64,000 nucleotides of DNA from CAKMZU01 sp965248335 (GTDB taxonomy: Bacteria; Pseudomonadota; Gammaproteobacteria; Pseudomonadales; DT-91). The first letter of the stretch is position 1. Each line of letters opens with the position of its first letter. Below are positions 9,413 to 18,322 of the stretch, one piece after another. The position numbers and the translations under genes were made by a program. The stretch spans positions 1,798,001 to 1,862,000 of the forward strand of contig CBDFIY010000003.1 in assembly GCA_965248335.1 (NCBI GenBank), given 5' to 3'. The notes below the pieces were generated by a model. It did not search any database. It was not told where the DNA came from and worked only from the letters and a program-made list of their open reading frames with translations.

Positions 9413-10957
9413 ATGAAGAAAGACAAATTGGTTATTTTTGATACAACATTGCGCGATGGCGAGCAAAGCCCCGGCGCATCGATGACCAAAGATGAAAAAA
9501 TCCGTATCGCCAGCGTTCTTGAAAAAATGCGTGTTGATGTGATAGAGGCCGGTTTTGCGATAGCAAGCCCTGGCGATTTCGAAGCCGTCAAAGCGATTGC
9601 CGAAATCGTAAAAGATAGCCGTATCTGCTCGCTATCCAGAGCCAATAGAAAAGATATTGAGCGGGCAGGTGAGGCGCTTAAAAATGCCAATGCCAACCGA
9701 ATCCACACCTTTATTGCGACTAGCCCGATACATATGAAGTATAAGCTCCGCATGACACCCGAAGTGGTCGTCGAGCGTGCAGTGGATGCCGTCACCTTTG
9801 CATCAAAGTTTACGGATGACGTGGAGTTCTCGTGCGAAGATGCCAGCCGTACTGAGTTTGATTTTATGTGCCATATTATTGAACAAGTGATTAACGCGGG
9901 CGCGAAAACCATTAATATTCCCGATACAGTCGGCTACGGTGAACCTGCACAGTTCGGTAAAGTTATTGAGCGTTTGATTCAGACAATCCCAAATGCCGAT
10001 AAAGCCGTTTTTTCCGTACATTGCCATAATGATCTTGGCTTGGCAGTTGCGAACTCATTATCTGCCGTTGCGCATGGTGCGAGACAGGTAGAATGTACCA
10101 TCAATGGGTTAGGTGAGCGTGCAGGCAATGCATCGCTAGAAGAAATCGTCATGGCAGTACATACGCGTTCAGATATTTTTGATGTCGAGACAGGTATAGA
10201 AACGCATCATATCGTGCCCGCTTCTCGCCTTGTGTCAAGCATCACGGGCTTCCCTGTGCAACCGAATAAAGCCATAGTTGGCGCAAATGCTTTTGCTCAT
10301 GAGGCTGGTATTCATCAAGATGGCGTACTTAAACATCGTGAAACCTACGAAATCATGCGTGCACAGGATGTAGGCTGGGGTGAAAATCGTTTGGTACTTG
10401 GCAAGCATTCAGGTCGGGCGGCTTTTGTTTCTCGCCTTGATAGTATTGGGTATCAGTGCGCATCAGATGAAGAACTCGATACACTTTTTGCACGTTTTAA
10501 ATTGCTCGCCGATAAGAAACATGAGATTTTTGACGAAGATTTACAAGCACTTGTCACCATTGAGACGCAAGAGCGTGAAGAAGAAGGTTACCGATTAGAT
10601 AACTTGCACGCAGAGTTATCGACGAAGAGTACACCAAAAGTCTCTGTGACCTTAGTTAAAGGTGACGATCATCAAACGGTAGAAGAAACAGGCGATGGTC
10701 TTGTTGATGCAACCTTTAAAGCTATCGAAGCTATCGTAAAGACGGATTCAGAACTTGTCCTTTATTCCGTGAATAGTATCACCGAGGGTACAGATTCTTT
10801 TGGCGATGTCACCGTGCGGCTAAAAAAGGATGGCAGCATTGTCAATGGGCTAGGTGCTGATACCGATATTGTTATCGCTTCAGCTAAAGCTTACTTGCAT
10901 GCGGTGAATTTATTAGAAAACCCAACTAAAAAGGCACACCCACAAGAGGGCGTTTAA
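9413..10957 (+). CDS. leuA: 2-isopropylmalate synthase
   Basis: First committed step of leucine synthesis: acetyl-CoA + 2-oxoisovalerate to 2-isopropylmalate. The 514-residue protein starts with the DRE-TIM signature FDTTLRDGEQSPGASM, has the second family motif around VHCHNDLGLAVANSL, and ends with the ~120-residue regulatory domain expected for leucine feedback. The start ATG follows GGAG at a good distance. It is first in a tight row of four genes ending at 12542. No other leu gene is adjacent. Confidence 0.97.
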   Translation: MKKDKLVIFDTTLRDGEQSPGASMTKDEKIRIASVLEKMRVDVIEAGFAIASPGDFEAVKAIAEIVKDSRICSLSRANRKDIERAGEALKNANANRIHTFIATSPIHMKYKLRMTPEVVVERAVDAVTFASKFTDDVEFSCEDASRTEFDFMCHIIEQVINAGAKTINIPDTVGYGEPAQFGKVIERLIQTIPNADKAVFSVHCHNDLGLAVANSLSAVAHGARQVECTINGLGERAGNASLEEIVMAVHTRSDIFDVETGIETHHIVPASRLVSSITGFPVQPNKAIVGANAFAHEAGIHQDGVLKHRETYEIMRAQDVGWGENRLVLGKHSGRAAFVSRLDSIGYQCASDEELDTLFARFKLLADKKHEIFDEDLQALVTIETQEREEEGYRLDNLHAELSTKSTPKVSVTLVKGDDHQTVEETGDGLVDATFKAIEAIVKTDSELVLYSVNSITEGTDSFGDVTVRLKKDGSIVNGLGADTDIVIASAKAYLHAVNLLENPTKKAHPQEGV

Positions 10958-10959
10958 GC

Positions 10960-11721
10960 GTGCAGGAAACGGAGCGTCAACGATGTTTACAGTGGATGGG
11001 GGTGAAGCCTTTGCAGGCCCGCTGCCCGCTGCCTAATGCTGAGCCTTCGTTTTCTTTTTATCAGATCGTTAAGGAGGATGTGCAGCAAGCGGAGCCGGAG
11101 TCACCTAGGGCTGCTGTGCTGCGTGTATTTGATGACACAGCTAAACTAGACACTACGCCTAAAAAGGTTGCGGACACCTTGTCGGCACTGCAATTTAATG
11201 ATTTCCCTGCTAAGGCAAAAGAAGCCGTTAAGGTTGATATTGCTTTGCAGGATAACCGTGCTTTAGTGGTTAACGATACAAAGGTGTCTAAGGATAAAAA
11301 ATTTCGCCTACGTTATGTGCGTATGGGCAGGGTGTTGTTTTTACAAGACCAGCCCAGAGTACAGTGGCAAAACGAACCCGCAGAAATTGTTTTTATGCGT
11401 GACATAGCCACGGCTGTCATGGGGGAAGCACCGGAGAGCAAGATTTCCGATGTATTCAATTGGCCGGCTTCAGTCTATTTTGAAAGCAGTGCCGATGATG
11501 TCATTCAGGAAATTTTATCGCCTTTTTTACAAAATATGATTGTTGATGAAGATAAGCCTTTAGTGATTAACTTTGGATTGAGTCAGCATGCGTATTTAGG
11601 TGGCTTTGTTGAAGCCGCGTTAGCGGCCTCAGTTTGTGTGGATGCACAGCCGATTGCAGATTACTTCCATCAACCTGTGTTAAAACGTACGCTTTGGCAG
11701 GCGTTAAAAGCAGTACTTTAA
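10960..11721 (+). CDS. HolD-like protein (possible DNA polymerase III psi subunit)
   Basis: A 253-residue protein starting at GTG two bases after the leuA stop and ending three bases before rimI. I do not recognise a confident domain. The N-terminus (RCLQWMGVKPLQARCPLP) has the pattern of HolD psi proteins, which begin with a LQxLGI-type segment that binds the chi subunit. In many gammaproteobacteria holD directly precedes rimI, as here. The middle is charged and low complexity. The last ~100 residues, with VINFGLSQHAYLGG, look like a compact folded domain. The HolD call is inference from position and a short N-terminal similarity. Confidence 0.5.
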   Translation: MQETERQRCLQWMGVKPLQARCPLPNAEPSFSFYQIVKEDVQQAEPESPRAAVLRVFDDTAKLDTTPKKVADTLSALQFNDFPAKAKEAVKVDIALQDNRALVVNDTKVSKDKKFRLRYVRMGRVLFLQDQPRVQWQNEPAEIVFMRDIATAVMGEAPESKISDVFNWPASVYFESSADDVIQEILSPFLQNMIVDEDKPLVINFGLSQHAYLGGFVEAALAASVCVDAQPIADYFHQPVLKRTLWQALKAVL

Positions 11722-11724
11722 CGC

Positions 11725-12168
11725 ATGGACAATTGGCAGGTAAGGCTCTGGCAAGCCGAAGATGTACAGGTAATCGCACAAATTGAAGATGATCAAGGTT
11801 TCAGCCGTTGGTCATGTAAACAACTGGATGAAAGCTTGCAACAGCACAGTTGCTATTTATTGGAAAAAGAGAAAGCTATTGCAGGCTACGCCATTTTTTC
11901 TCAGGTCATTGATGAGGTCGAATTGTTAAATATTACTTTTGATCGTCGTTATCAGGGTAAAGGCCTCGCCACATGCTTGCTGCGTTCTTGCTTGTTGCTG
12001 TTTAAACAGCAGGGGGCGAAGAACTGTTTTTTAGAGGTTGGCGAAAAAAACCACGGGGCCATAAAGCTTTACCGGCAGGTAGGATTTCAATCCGTAGGCT
12101 GCCGAAAAAAATATTATCGAACACAACAACCCATGCAAGATGCACTGATTTTTAGGTTAGCGTTATGA
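11725..12168 (+). CDS. rimI: Ribosomal-protein-alanine N-acetyltransferase (GNAT)
   Basis: GNAT-family acetyltransferase of 147 residues, the RimI length, which acetylates the N-terminal alanine of ribosomal protein S18. The acetyl-CoA pyrophosphate loop is QGKGLA, followed by the NxGAIKLYRQVGF motif typical of RimI. It sits three bases after the HolD-like gene and overlaps the next gene by four bases (ATGA), so translation is probably coupled. Specificity for S18 is inferred from family and from the holD-rimI-like order. Confidence 0.85.
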   Translation: MDNWQVRLWQAEDVQVIAQIEDDQGFSRWSCKQLDESLQQHSCYLLEKEKAIAGYAIFSQVIDEVELLNITFDRRYQGKGLATCLLRSCLLLFKQQGAKNCFLEVGEKNHGAIKLYRQVGFQSVGCRKKYYRTQQPMQDALIFRLAL

Positions 12169-12542
12169 AAGAAATTACTACAGACCACTGGCAACTGTTA
12201 TTACCTGAAGAGTGGGTGGCGGAGCAAGATGAAGAAACCATTATTATCACCGATGCGGATGAGGTCAGCGTTGTTGAAATCACCACCTTGTTGCCTGAAA
12301 ACAAAAACTCAGTGAAGTCGCTGATTGAAGAGTTATCAGAAGGTACGATAAAAACTGCCATAGCAGGGCTGACAGCTTTTTATAAAGAGTTCGAAGAAGA
12401 CGGCATGTTTTGGCGAGAATGGTTTTGTGATGGCGACAATGTGGTTGTTATTCTTAGTCATGGCTCTGATCTTGAACATAAGCACATGGATGATGGTGCG
12501 GTTGATGAAATGTTGTCGACGTTAGCGTTGGCAGTGAGTTAG
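12165..12542 (+). CDS. Uncharacterised small acidic protein
   Basis: A 125-residue, strongly acidic cytosolic protein (starts MKEITTDHWQLLLPEEW) whose ATG overlaps the rimI stop. It looks like a compact alternating beta/alpha fold, with the pattern EETIIITDADEVSVVEITTL. I recognise no family. Tight coupling to rimI and the terminator just after it argue that it is a real gene, the last of the leuA row. Confidence 0.7.
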   Translation: MKEITTDHWQLLLPEEWVAEQDEETIIITDADEVSVVEITTLLPENKNSVKSLIEELSEGTIKTAIAGLTAFYKEFEEDGMFWREWFCDGDNVVVILSHGSDLEHKHMDDGAVDEMLSTLALAVS

Positions 12543-12544
12543 CT

Positions 12545-12579
12545 ATTTGTCATATCACTTTTAGTGTGAACAAATTTTT
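12545..12579 (+). terminator. Terminator of the leuA-rimI gene row
   Basis: Stem ATTTGT / ACAAAT extended by TCAC / GTGTGA, followed by TTTTT. It begins three bases after the last stop codon. From here to 12835 I see no gene. A TGTAGGGTA pair is directly repeated at about 12811-12832, just before the next gene. Confidence 0.6.
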
Positions 12580-12835
12580 AATTGTAACTACATATCCTCC
12601 TCAGCCTTAAATAGCGCTAGTTGTAGTCGTTTCATGACAATTGGCGGGTGCGATTTCAAGTGATAGATTTAGCACCTTAACCTGCTTCTGAAATATTTTT
12701 TCTTAACTTTCTACGTGTATGCATCGCGACCCCCAATTTTTTTACAAAAATCGTATACATACTCAATGTATATTGAGAGGGAGCATTATTGTAGTGCCTG
12801 CGGTCTGAATGTAGGGTAGCGATGTAGGGTATGAA

Positions 12836-13261
12836 GTGATGGTTATGAAAATATTATTTTTGTTTGTTTTTTTATTTACTGCGGAAGTTTTTCCTGTTGG
12901 AAAAGGTGTTGATTTAACGCATGTTTTGAATAGTAGAATGGAGGTGAGCAAATGGAGGGAGGGATGGTCCCTGCCAGAGCGGGCTGCGTCACGGCTGTTA
13001 AGCATTTACCAAGGATGTAAAACGCCTGAAGAGGTTACTTTGTCCTATCAAGATATAAAGCAGGCTAATCCATTTCAGCTTAAAAAACTCGTTGATGGCC
13101 CGTTTCAGGAGTTGCTTAAGAGTAACGAAGCAATGGTTGAGGATGATGGAAGTACAGTAAAGGAGAATGATGAATTGGTCACGATAATTTATACCGAACT
13201 CGTAAAAGTGTTAAAATCTCATAGCGGTAAAGTTGGTTGGAAAAATCCACTTGATCGTTGA
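12836..13261 (+). CDS. Small exported protein, unknown function
   Basis: A 141-residue ORF from a GTG; an internal ATG at 12845 gives MKILFLFVFLFTAEVFPVG, a clean signal peptide, and is the likelier start. The mature part is helical and charged (EEVTLSYQDIKQAN, FQLKKLVDGPFQELL), with no Cys except one early and no motif I know. No strong ribosome-binding site is seen at either start. It stands alone and converges on hutZ, with a long hairpin between them. Confidence 0.6.
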   Translation: MMVMKILFLFVFLFTAEVFPVGKGVDLTHVLNSRMEVSKWREGWSLPERAASRLLSIYQGCKTPEEVTLSYQDIKQANPFQLKKLVDGPFQELLKSNEAMVEDDGSTVKENDELVTIIYTELVKVLKSHSGKVGWKNPLDR

Positions 13262-13263
13262 GG

Positions 13264-13299
13264 TAAGCTTAAATACGCTAAGAGTCGTATTTAAGCTTA
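13264..13299. terminator. Long hairpin between convergent genes
   Basis: A perfect 14-bp inverted repeat (TAAGCTTAAATACG / CGTATTTAAGCTTA) with an 8-base loop, exactly between two convergent genes. There is no T-run, so it may be a bidirectional terminator or an mRNA 3'-end stabiliser. Confidence 0.5.
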
Positions 13300-13305
13300 A
13301 GCGGG

Positions 13306-13818
13306 TTACCGCTTTTTATGCCCCTCTGTAAGGTGTGTCATATTATCCCCATTGATCGACCTTTCAAAAGAAAATGCTTTACCAAACCCTTTTACATAAC
13401 GGCCCTTAATAGGGTCGAGTTTAAAAAGGTTGAAGTCTGATAAGACAGAGAGATTTTCAACCATTTCTCCATGACGGGTTTTCAGGGTATCAACGCCTTG
13501 CTTCCATTCTGCTGAATCTAACTCAGGCGTTCTTGCCTTCATTGACAGGTTGACTCTGACTCTGGCAAATAAATGCTGTGCTTCTTTTTCATCTTCAACA
13601 ACCAAAACGCCGGCGTGCGGATTATTTTTGAGGTTAAGTCCGTGCAAAGCAACGTCGCTAAGCAGCACGTATAGGCAGTTGTCGCCAATGGCAAAAGGTG
13701 CGTAGGAGGCGTAGGGGTGGCCTTCTGCATCAATAGTGGAGAGGTTTAGCGATAGTCGACTATTTAAAAAATCTGAAATCTCATCAGACAAACGTTCTTG
13801 CATAGCGGTGTTTTTCAT
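13306..13818 (-). CDS. hutZ: Haem-degrading protein HutZ (pyridoxamine-oxidase fold)
   Basis: A split-barrel flavin-reductase-like protein of the HugZ/HutZ family, which binds haem and opens the ring to release iron in the cytosol. At 170 residues from ATG 13818 it has the expected single-domain HutZ length. The motif GRYVKGFGKAFSF near the C-terminus is the family hallmark. AAGGG precedes the ATG; the frame also extends to a TTG at 13836 overlapping hutX, which I reject. It follows hutX directly and the pair diverges from the haem receptor across a Fur box. Confidence 0.9.
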   Translation of the reverse strand: MKNTAMQERLSDEISDFLNSRLSLNLSTIDAEGHPYASYAPFAIGDNCLYVLLSDVALHGLNLKNNPHAGVLVVEDEKEAQHLFARVRVNLSMKARTPELDSAEWKQGVDTLKTRHGEMVENLSVLSDFNLFKLDPIKGRYVKGFGKAFSFERSINGDNMTHLTEGHKKR

Positions 13819-13822
13819 GGTC

Positions 13823-14221
13823 TTACCCTTTTTCAAGTTGTTGGAATTTTTCTAACTGATCGCTAAAGATTTCTCCGTTTTCGTCGCGGCCTAAAAACAC
13901 TTTAAAAATAGTTTCTTGCGCATTTTTAAAGTTAATCGAATAGCTGGGCCTTCCTCTGTGCAATTTAGTGGCTAACTCGATGTTCTCGATTTTCTCAATG
14001 TTGATATGCCCTTCGAAGCCTTCGCCTTGGCTATCGAGATTATAAAATCCGTGTGCTATCGCCCCTTTAGGGAAGCTACCTTTATACTCAAAAACGCAGC
14101 CGCCATGAATAATAATCACAGTGACTTTTCCGTAGCTGGGAAGTGCTTCTAAGATAGGTAACGAATTGGCTTTATCAAGAGAAATAAATTTATCTGTGAA
14201 ATTACTGATTGTTTCTTTCAT
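13823..14221 (-). CDS. hutX: Cytosolic haem carrier HutX
   Basis: HutX-family protein of 132 residues, a cytosolic haem-binding partner that hands haem to HutZ. The family pattern is seen in VIIIHGGCVFEYKG, the GFYNLD segment and the C-terminal FKVFLGRDENGE. It is first of a two-gene unit with hutZ (four-base spacing). Its upstream region contains the Fur box shared with the divergent receptor operon, so iron-repressed transcription is likely. Confidence 0.9.
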   Translation of the reverse strand: MKETISNFTDKFISLDKANSLPILEALPSYGKVTVIIIHGGCVFEYKGSFPKGAIAHGFYNLDSQGEGFEGHINIEKIENIELATKLHRGRPSYSINFKNAQETIFKVFLGRDENGEIFSDQLEKFQQLEKG

Positions 14222-14338
14222 AGTATGTGAACGCTGTTTTTATTGTTCGGTATTACTTATATTTTTTATAGGAATAACGAGTGATGGATTATTTTGAAAT
14301 AAATACTAACGGCAAAGTGTTGCATTTGCAATAATAAT

Positions 14339-14357
14339 CTATATGATAATCATTATC
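14339..14357. promoter_or_regulatory. Fur box between hutXZ and the haem receptor operon
   Basis: The core GATAATCATTATC (14345-14357) matches 15 of 19 positions of the classical E. coli Fur consensus. It lies 22 bp before the receptor ATG and ~120 bp before hutX. It could repress both directions when iron is plentiful. Confidence 0.8.
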
Positions 14358-14378
14358 GTTTACTTTTAAGAATAAGAA

Positions 14379-16349
14379 ATGAGTGCATTCTCAAATTTTT
14401 CTATTGCGGCGCTGTTAGTCGGTTTTCATAGTATGCCAGCTGCAGCCAAAACCCAGACACCCATTACTGAAGAAGTGGTTGTTAGTGGTACGCGTACGGA
14501 GCAGGCTTATTGGGATAGCCCTGTTAAGGTAACGTTAGTGACTCGTGCAGATATTGATGGTAATCACGCGATGAACGTTGCTGAGGCGATACAGAATATC
14601 CCTGGGCTTGATTTGAAAGCGCCAATAACGGGCAAGGAAGGTCAGTCGGTTTGGATTCAAGGTGTATCCGCTGATCGCGTGTTGGTGTTGATTGATGGCG
14701 AGCCGGTTTCTGCCAGTACCGGCTCAACAGTCGATATCACACAAATTGCGACGACCAATGTGGCACGCATTGAGATTGTGAAAGGGGCAACCTCTGCCCT
14801 GTATGGTAGCTCGGCTATTGGTGGCGTTGTCAATATCATTACCAAGAAACCTGAGGAAGGCCTATCCATACGTCTCTCCACCGATGCTGGCACCTTTGGT
14901 AAAAGGGATGTCGCTAATGGACAGTATCCACTGCCTAGTCAGCGGGTTGATGGTCAGGTGAGTTACGCCAATGAAAAATTTGCCGTGCAAGCGGGTACAA
15001 ATTTGGCGCTTTCCAACGGATTTAAAAGTGGTGTTGATGAATGGTCTCAGCCGGGGGCTAGTGGATTGCGATCGACCGTATTTACCGAAGGTACTTGGTT
15101 TGCTACAGAGAAAAGTTCGCACAAATTGCGTCTGGAATATTACCAGCAATCTCTGGAAACGCGTTACCTCGATCGAGTGGGTGCGAAAAAGTATTATCAA
15201 GTAAAAAAAGATGATGCTCAGCGACTTTCATCAAGATATAAAGGCCGTGCTGAATCTGACAACTCACTCTGGCAGTGGGGCGCTATTTACGAGCAGTTTA
15301 CGAATGACACACAGCCTACGTTAGCGAATACCCGTCATGCCGAAATGCGTTATGGCAATGTGAATGCGCAGGTCGATACGACATTGGGTCTGCACGAATT
15401 AACACATGGGCTGCAGTTTAGTCATAATTCTCTCCAATCAATTAAGAATGGCGATACAGTAAATCCAGAAGTCCCTTATAAAACAGCTGCATCGTTTGAG
15501 TATTATTTTCAGGATCATCTTACGTTTGATGTACTAGAGCTATTGCCAGGATTTCGCCTGCAGCACAATGATAAATTTGGTCAAAAGTTCACGCCAAAAA
15601 TTAACGGTCGACTGAACCTTGTTGATGATGAAGATAAAACCATTTTTATTCGAGCGGGGATTGGTCAAGGCTACCGTGTTCCTAACCTGAAGGAACAATT
15701 CTTCAAGTTTGATCACAGTGAGTTGGGTTATATGGTGATCGGTAATCCTGATTTAAAACCCGAAAGTTCGTTGAGTTATCAGTGGGAGATAGGCGTCATC
15801 AATACAGAGGGTTATCAGATTGGGCTTAACCTTTTTTACAATGACATGACCAACCTTATTGCAAAAAAACCAACAGAAAAGACCGATCTGGGTATTCAAA
15901 TTCATCGTTATATCAATATCGCAAAAGCACGTACACAGGGCGTTGAGCTTAACGGCAGTTATCAGCCAATTGATCTGATAAAAATAACTTTTGGCTACAG
16001 TTATTTAGATGCTAAGAATTTAACAACAGGTTCGCGATTAGATAATCGTTCACAACATCAGACAAAAATTCAGATTCAGTTATTTCCGTTTGAGGGCATG
16101 GATGTTGGCTTGAATACACGTTTTTATTCAAAACAAGTGAGCTACGATAGCGACTTGATTAAATTCACAACGCCTGCTTATACCACCTTTGATATGAAGG
16201 CGACTTATCAGTTTACGGATCGATTCTCTCTTTATGGGGGGGTTGATAACCTCACGGATGTCACTCGTAATTTTGGCGAAAGCAAGGATAAAGATCAGCG
16301 GCCAGTTGAAGGGCGCTACGGTTATCTCGGTATTAAATTTGAACTTTAG
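14379..16349 (+). CDS. TonB-dependent haem receptor
   Basis: Outer-membrane beta-barrel receptor of 656 residues for haem or haemoproteins (HutA/HmuR/PhuR type). A signal peptide ends near MPAAAKT. The TonB-box-like EEVVVSGTR follows, then the plug domain (VAEAIQNIPGLDL, VLVLIDGEPV, GATSALYGSSAIGGVVNIIT). The haem-receptor signature is visible as YRVPNLKE and GNPDLKPE with a His between them (FDHSE), matching the FRAP/NPDL box. It ends in a phenylalanine-containing strand (IKFEL), as barrels do. It is first of five co-oriented haem genes. TonB/ExbBD are not in the window. Confidence 0.93.
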   Translation: MSAFSNFSIAALLVGFHSMPAAAKTQTPITEEVVVSGTRTEQAYWDSPVKVTLVTRADIDGNHAMNVAEAIQNIPGLDLKAPITGKEGQSVWIQGVSADRVLVLIDGEPVSASTGSTVDITQIATTNVARIEIVKGATSALYGSSAIGGVVNIITKKPEEGLSIRLSTDAGTFGKRDVANGQYPLPSQRVDGQVSYANEKFAVQAGTNLALSNGFKSGVDEWSQPGASGLRSTVFTEGTWFATEKSSHKLRLEYYQQSLETRYLDRVGAKKYYQVKKDDAQRLSSRYKGRAESDNSLWQWGAIYEQFTNDTQPTLANTRHAEMRYGNVNAQVDTTLGLHELTHGLQFSHNSLQSIKNGDTVNPEVPYKTAASFEYYFQDHLTFDVLELLPGFRLQHNDKFGQKFTPKINGRLNLVDDEDKTIFIRAGIGQGYRVPNLKEQFFKFDHSELGYMVIGNPDLKPESSLSYQWEIGVINTEGYQIGLNLFYNDMTNLIAKKPTEKTDLGIQIHRYINIAKARTQGVELNGSYQPIDLIKITFGYSYLDAKNLTTGSRLDNRSQHQTKIQIQLFPFEGMDVGLNTRFYSKQVSYDSDLIKFTTPAYTTFDMKATYQFTDRFSLYGGVDNLTDVTRNFGESKDKDQRPVEGRYGYLGIKFEL

Positions 16350-16358
16350 GAAAATATC

Positions 16359-17438
16359 ATGAATAAAAATAAATTAATGTTGGGCGGGATGGCCGTGAGT
16401 GCGTTAATGCTTGCAGCTTGTGGTAGTGATTCAAGTAAGACGCCGAGTGCTGGAGGAGGTAGTAAAGCTTTCCAAGAGATCGCTTTAGATACAGGGACTA
16501 CGGCAGGACCTAAATGGGCATATTTTGACATTGATACGGGTAAAGTGGTTGAAAAATCAGGTGAGTGGGATATTGCTGTTAAACGTGATAAAGGTTTTAA
16601 GCTTAACAAGGGATACAAAGCCGCCTTGGCTGAAGCGCAAGCTGATTATTACAATGCTGATGGTACTCCTATTGATTCGGCCTTTACTAATGCAGATGCA
16701 CAGTTTGAACTTGATACCTTTTATGCAACCACAACAGTCGATAAGAAAAGCTATGCAGCACCTTATGAATCCAGCGCTTTTGGCAGTAATTGGTATACCT
16801 ATAATTTCGGAACACATGCATTAACCGCGAATGCAGATAAATACTTTATTGTTGCAGCTGGCGACGGTAGCTATGCTAAAGTGCGCGCATCAAACATAAC
16901 GCCTGAATATGTAGCCACCTTTGAATTTTATATACAGAAAAAAGATGGTAAAAAAGCCTTTAGTGATACGGCAGTGAGTGTTGATGTGGCATTAAAAGAA
17001 ACTGCTCAAACTTGTGTCGATTTTGCAACAGCGACATCTACGAATAAGACTATTGAATGTACTGATGCTAGCTGGGACGTGAAATTTGACATTGCCAATC
17101 GAAGTTATACCGTTCGTACAAACGGCGGCCTATCAGGTTCAGGTAAGGCAACCTCATATGGGCCTGTTGCAGTTGATGATTTTAAAACAGGTACAGATAC
17201 AGGGCTTGGTTATAGTTTGAAAGCAGATTATCTTGCATCAGCGTTTACTGATAGCAATCCATGGGCTTACGGTATAGGCGGCGGCCACACGATGTTACCT
17301 AACTACCGAGTGTATGCCATTAATTTTGGTGATAAGCGTGACGCTGTAAAAGTGCAGTTTGTCGACTATTACGATCAAGATAAAAATCCTGGCAAGATTA
17401 CAATGCGCTACATGAGCTTATCAGATAACGGGGAATAA
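16359..17438 (+). CDS. hmuY: HmuY-family haem-binding lipoprotein
   Basis: Lipoprotein of 359 residues with a clear lipobox (LMLAAC, Cys21). The HmuY fold pattern appears as YFDIDTGKVV and SGEWDIAVKRDKGFKLN, with later YTYNFGTHALTANADKYFIV. HmuY proteins bind haem at the cell surface and pass it to a TonB receptor; they were first described in Bacteroidetes. The gene lies nine bases after the receptor stop, so they are surely co-transcribed. Two Cys near residues 222 and 233 could form a disulfide. Which residues ligate haem cannot be assigned by eye. Confidence 0.85.
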   Translation: MNKNKLMLGGMAVSALMLAACGSDSSKTPSAGGGSKAFQEIALDTGTTAGPKWAYFDIDTGKVVEKSGEWDIAVKRDKGFKLNKGYKAALAEAQADYYNADGTPIDSAFTNADAQFELDTFYATTTVDKKSYAAPYESSAFGSNWYTYNFGTHALTANADKYFIVAAGDGSYAKVRASNITPEYVATFEFYIQKKDGKKAFSDTAVSVDVALKETAQTCVDFATATSTNKTIECTDASWDVKFDIANRSYTVRTNGGLSGSGKATSYGPVAVDDFKTGTDTGLGYSLKADYLASAFTDSNPWAYGIGGGHTMLPNYRVYAINFGDKRDAVKVQFVDYYDQDKNPGKITMRYMSLSDNGE

Positions 17439-17445
17439 AAGCGAT

Positions 17446-17471
17446 TGCCCTACTAAGTAGGGCATTTCTTT
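17446..17471 (+). terminator. Hairpin with T-run between hmuY and hutB
   Basis: Perfect stem GCCCTAC / GTAGGGC with a three-base loop followed by ATTTCTTT. It lies inside the operon, so it may partially terminate transcription and lower hutBCD relative to receptor and hmuY, or stabilise the upstream message. Confidence 0.65.
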
Positions 17472-17488
17472 CATAGGTACGAATAATA

Positions 17489-18322
17489 ATGAAATATCTA
17501 CAACAGTTTTTTGTTCTTTTATTGATAGCGCCCAGTGTATTCGCTGAGCAACGCCTCGTGACCATCGACGGATCAATCACCGAAATCGTTTATGCGTTAG
17601 GTGAAGAATCACAATTAGTTGCACGGGATGATACGAGTATCTACCCAGAAGCCGTTCATCAATTACCGAGTGTTGGTTACATGCGCGCACTGTCAACAGA
17701 GGGCGTATTATCCGTTAAGCCGACTAAAGTATTGGTGACTGAATCTGCCGGGCCAGATATTGTACTAAAACAACTATCGCGTTCTTCAGTAGATGTTGTC
17801 ACGATAAAAACAGCAGCGAGCCTTGACGGTGTACGAGAAAAAATACAAAAAGTCGGTCATGAATTAGGAGATCCTCAGAAAATTCAGGCATTAATCAGCA
17901 GTTACGATAAGCAAGTAAGCTCACTTGAAAATTTGTTATCTGAAAAAGTTCATGCTTTTGCAGGTAAAAAAACCCTTATTTTTTTAGGTATGCAAGCAAA
18001 TCAATTAAATGCAGCAGGGAAAAACACCAAAGCACAGGCTGTAATGGATATTCTTGGATTACATAACGCGGTTTCGCACCAAGCGTATAAGCCACTAAGC
18101 CGAGAAGCACTACTAGCGGTTAATCCTGAAGTTATCATCGTGGCCGCTCACGGGAAGATCGACCAAAATAAATTGAAAATGCAGTTCAGTTTTACCGATG
18201 CGTTTAAGCACAATCGTATCATTTTTGTCAGTAGTGCTGAGTTGCTGAGCTTTGGTCCACGGTTGCCTAAAGTTTTATTGCACATCGCTTCGTCATTAGC
18301 TAATGACGAGAAAGACGCATGA
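17489..18322 (+). CDS. hutB: Haem ABC transporter, periplasmic binding protein
   Basis: HutB/HmuT-type class III solute-binding protein of 277 residues with an N-terminal signal peptide (ends SVFAEQ). It captures haem in the periplasm for the permease. Family patterns: RLVTIDGSITEIVYALG, the segment LPSVGYMRALSTEGVLSVKP characteristic of haem-type members, and HKYxxLSREALLAVNPEVII-like sequence near the C-terminus. Its stop overlaps the permease start (ATGA), so the two are translationally coupled. Confidence 0.92.
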   Translation: MKYLQQFFVLLLIAPSVFAEQRLVTIDGSITEIVYALGEESQLVARDDTSIYPEAVHQLPSVGYMRALSTEGVLSVKPTKVLVTESAGPDIVLKQLSRSSVDVVTIKTAASLDGVREKIQKVGHELGDPQKIQALISSYDKQVSSLENLLSEKVHAFAGKKTLIFLGMQANQLNAAGKNTKAQAVMDILGLHNAVSHQAYKPLSREALLAVNPEVIIVAAHGKIDQNKLKMQFSFTDAFKHNRIIFVSSAELLSFGPRLPKVLLHIASSLANDEKDA

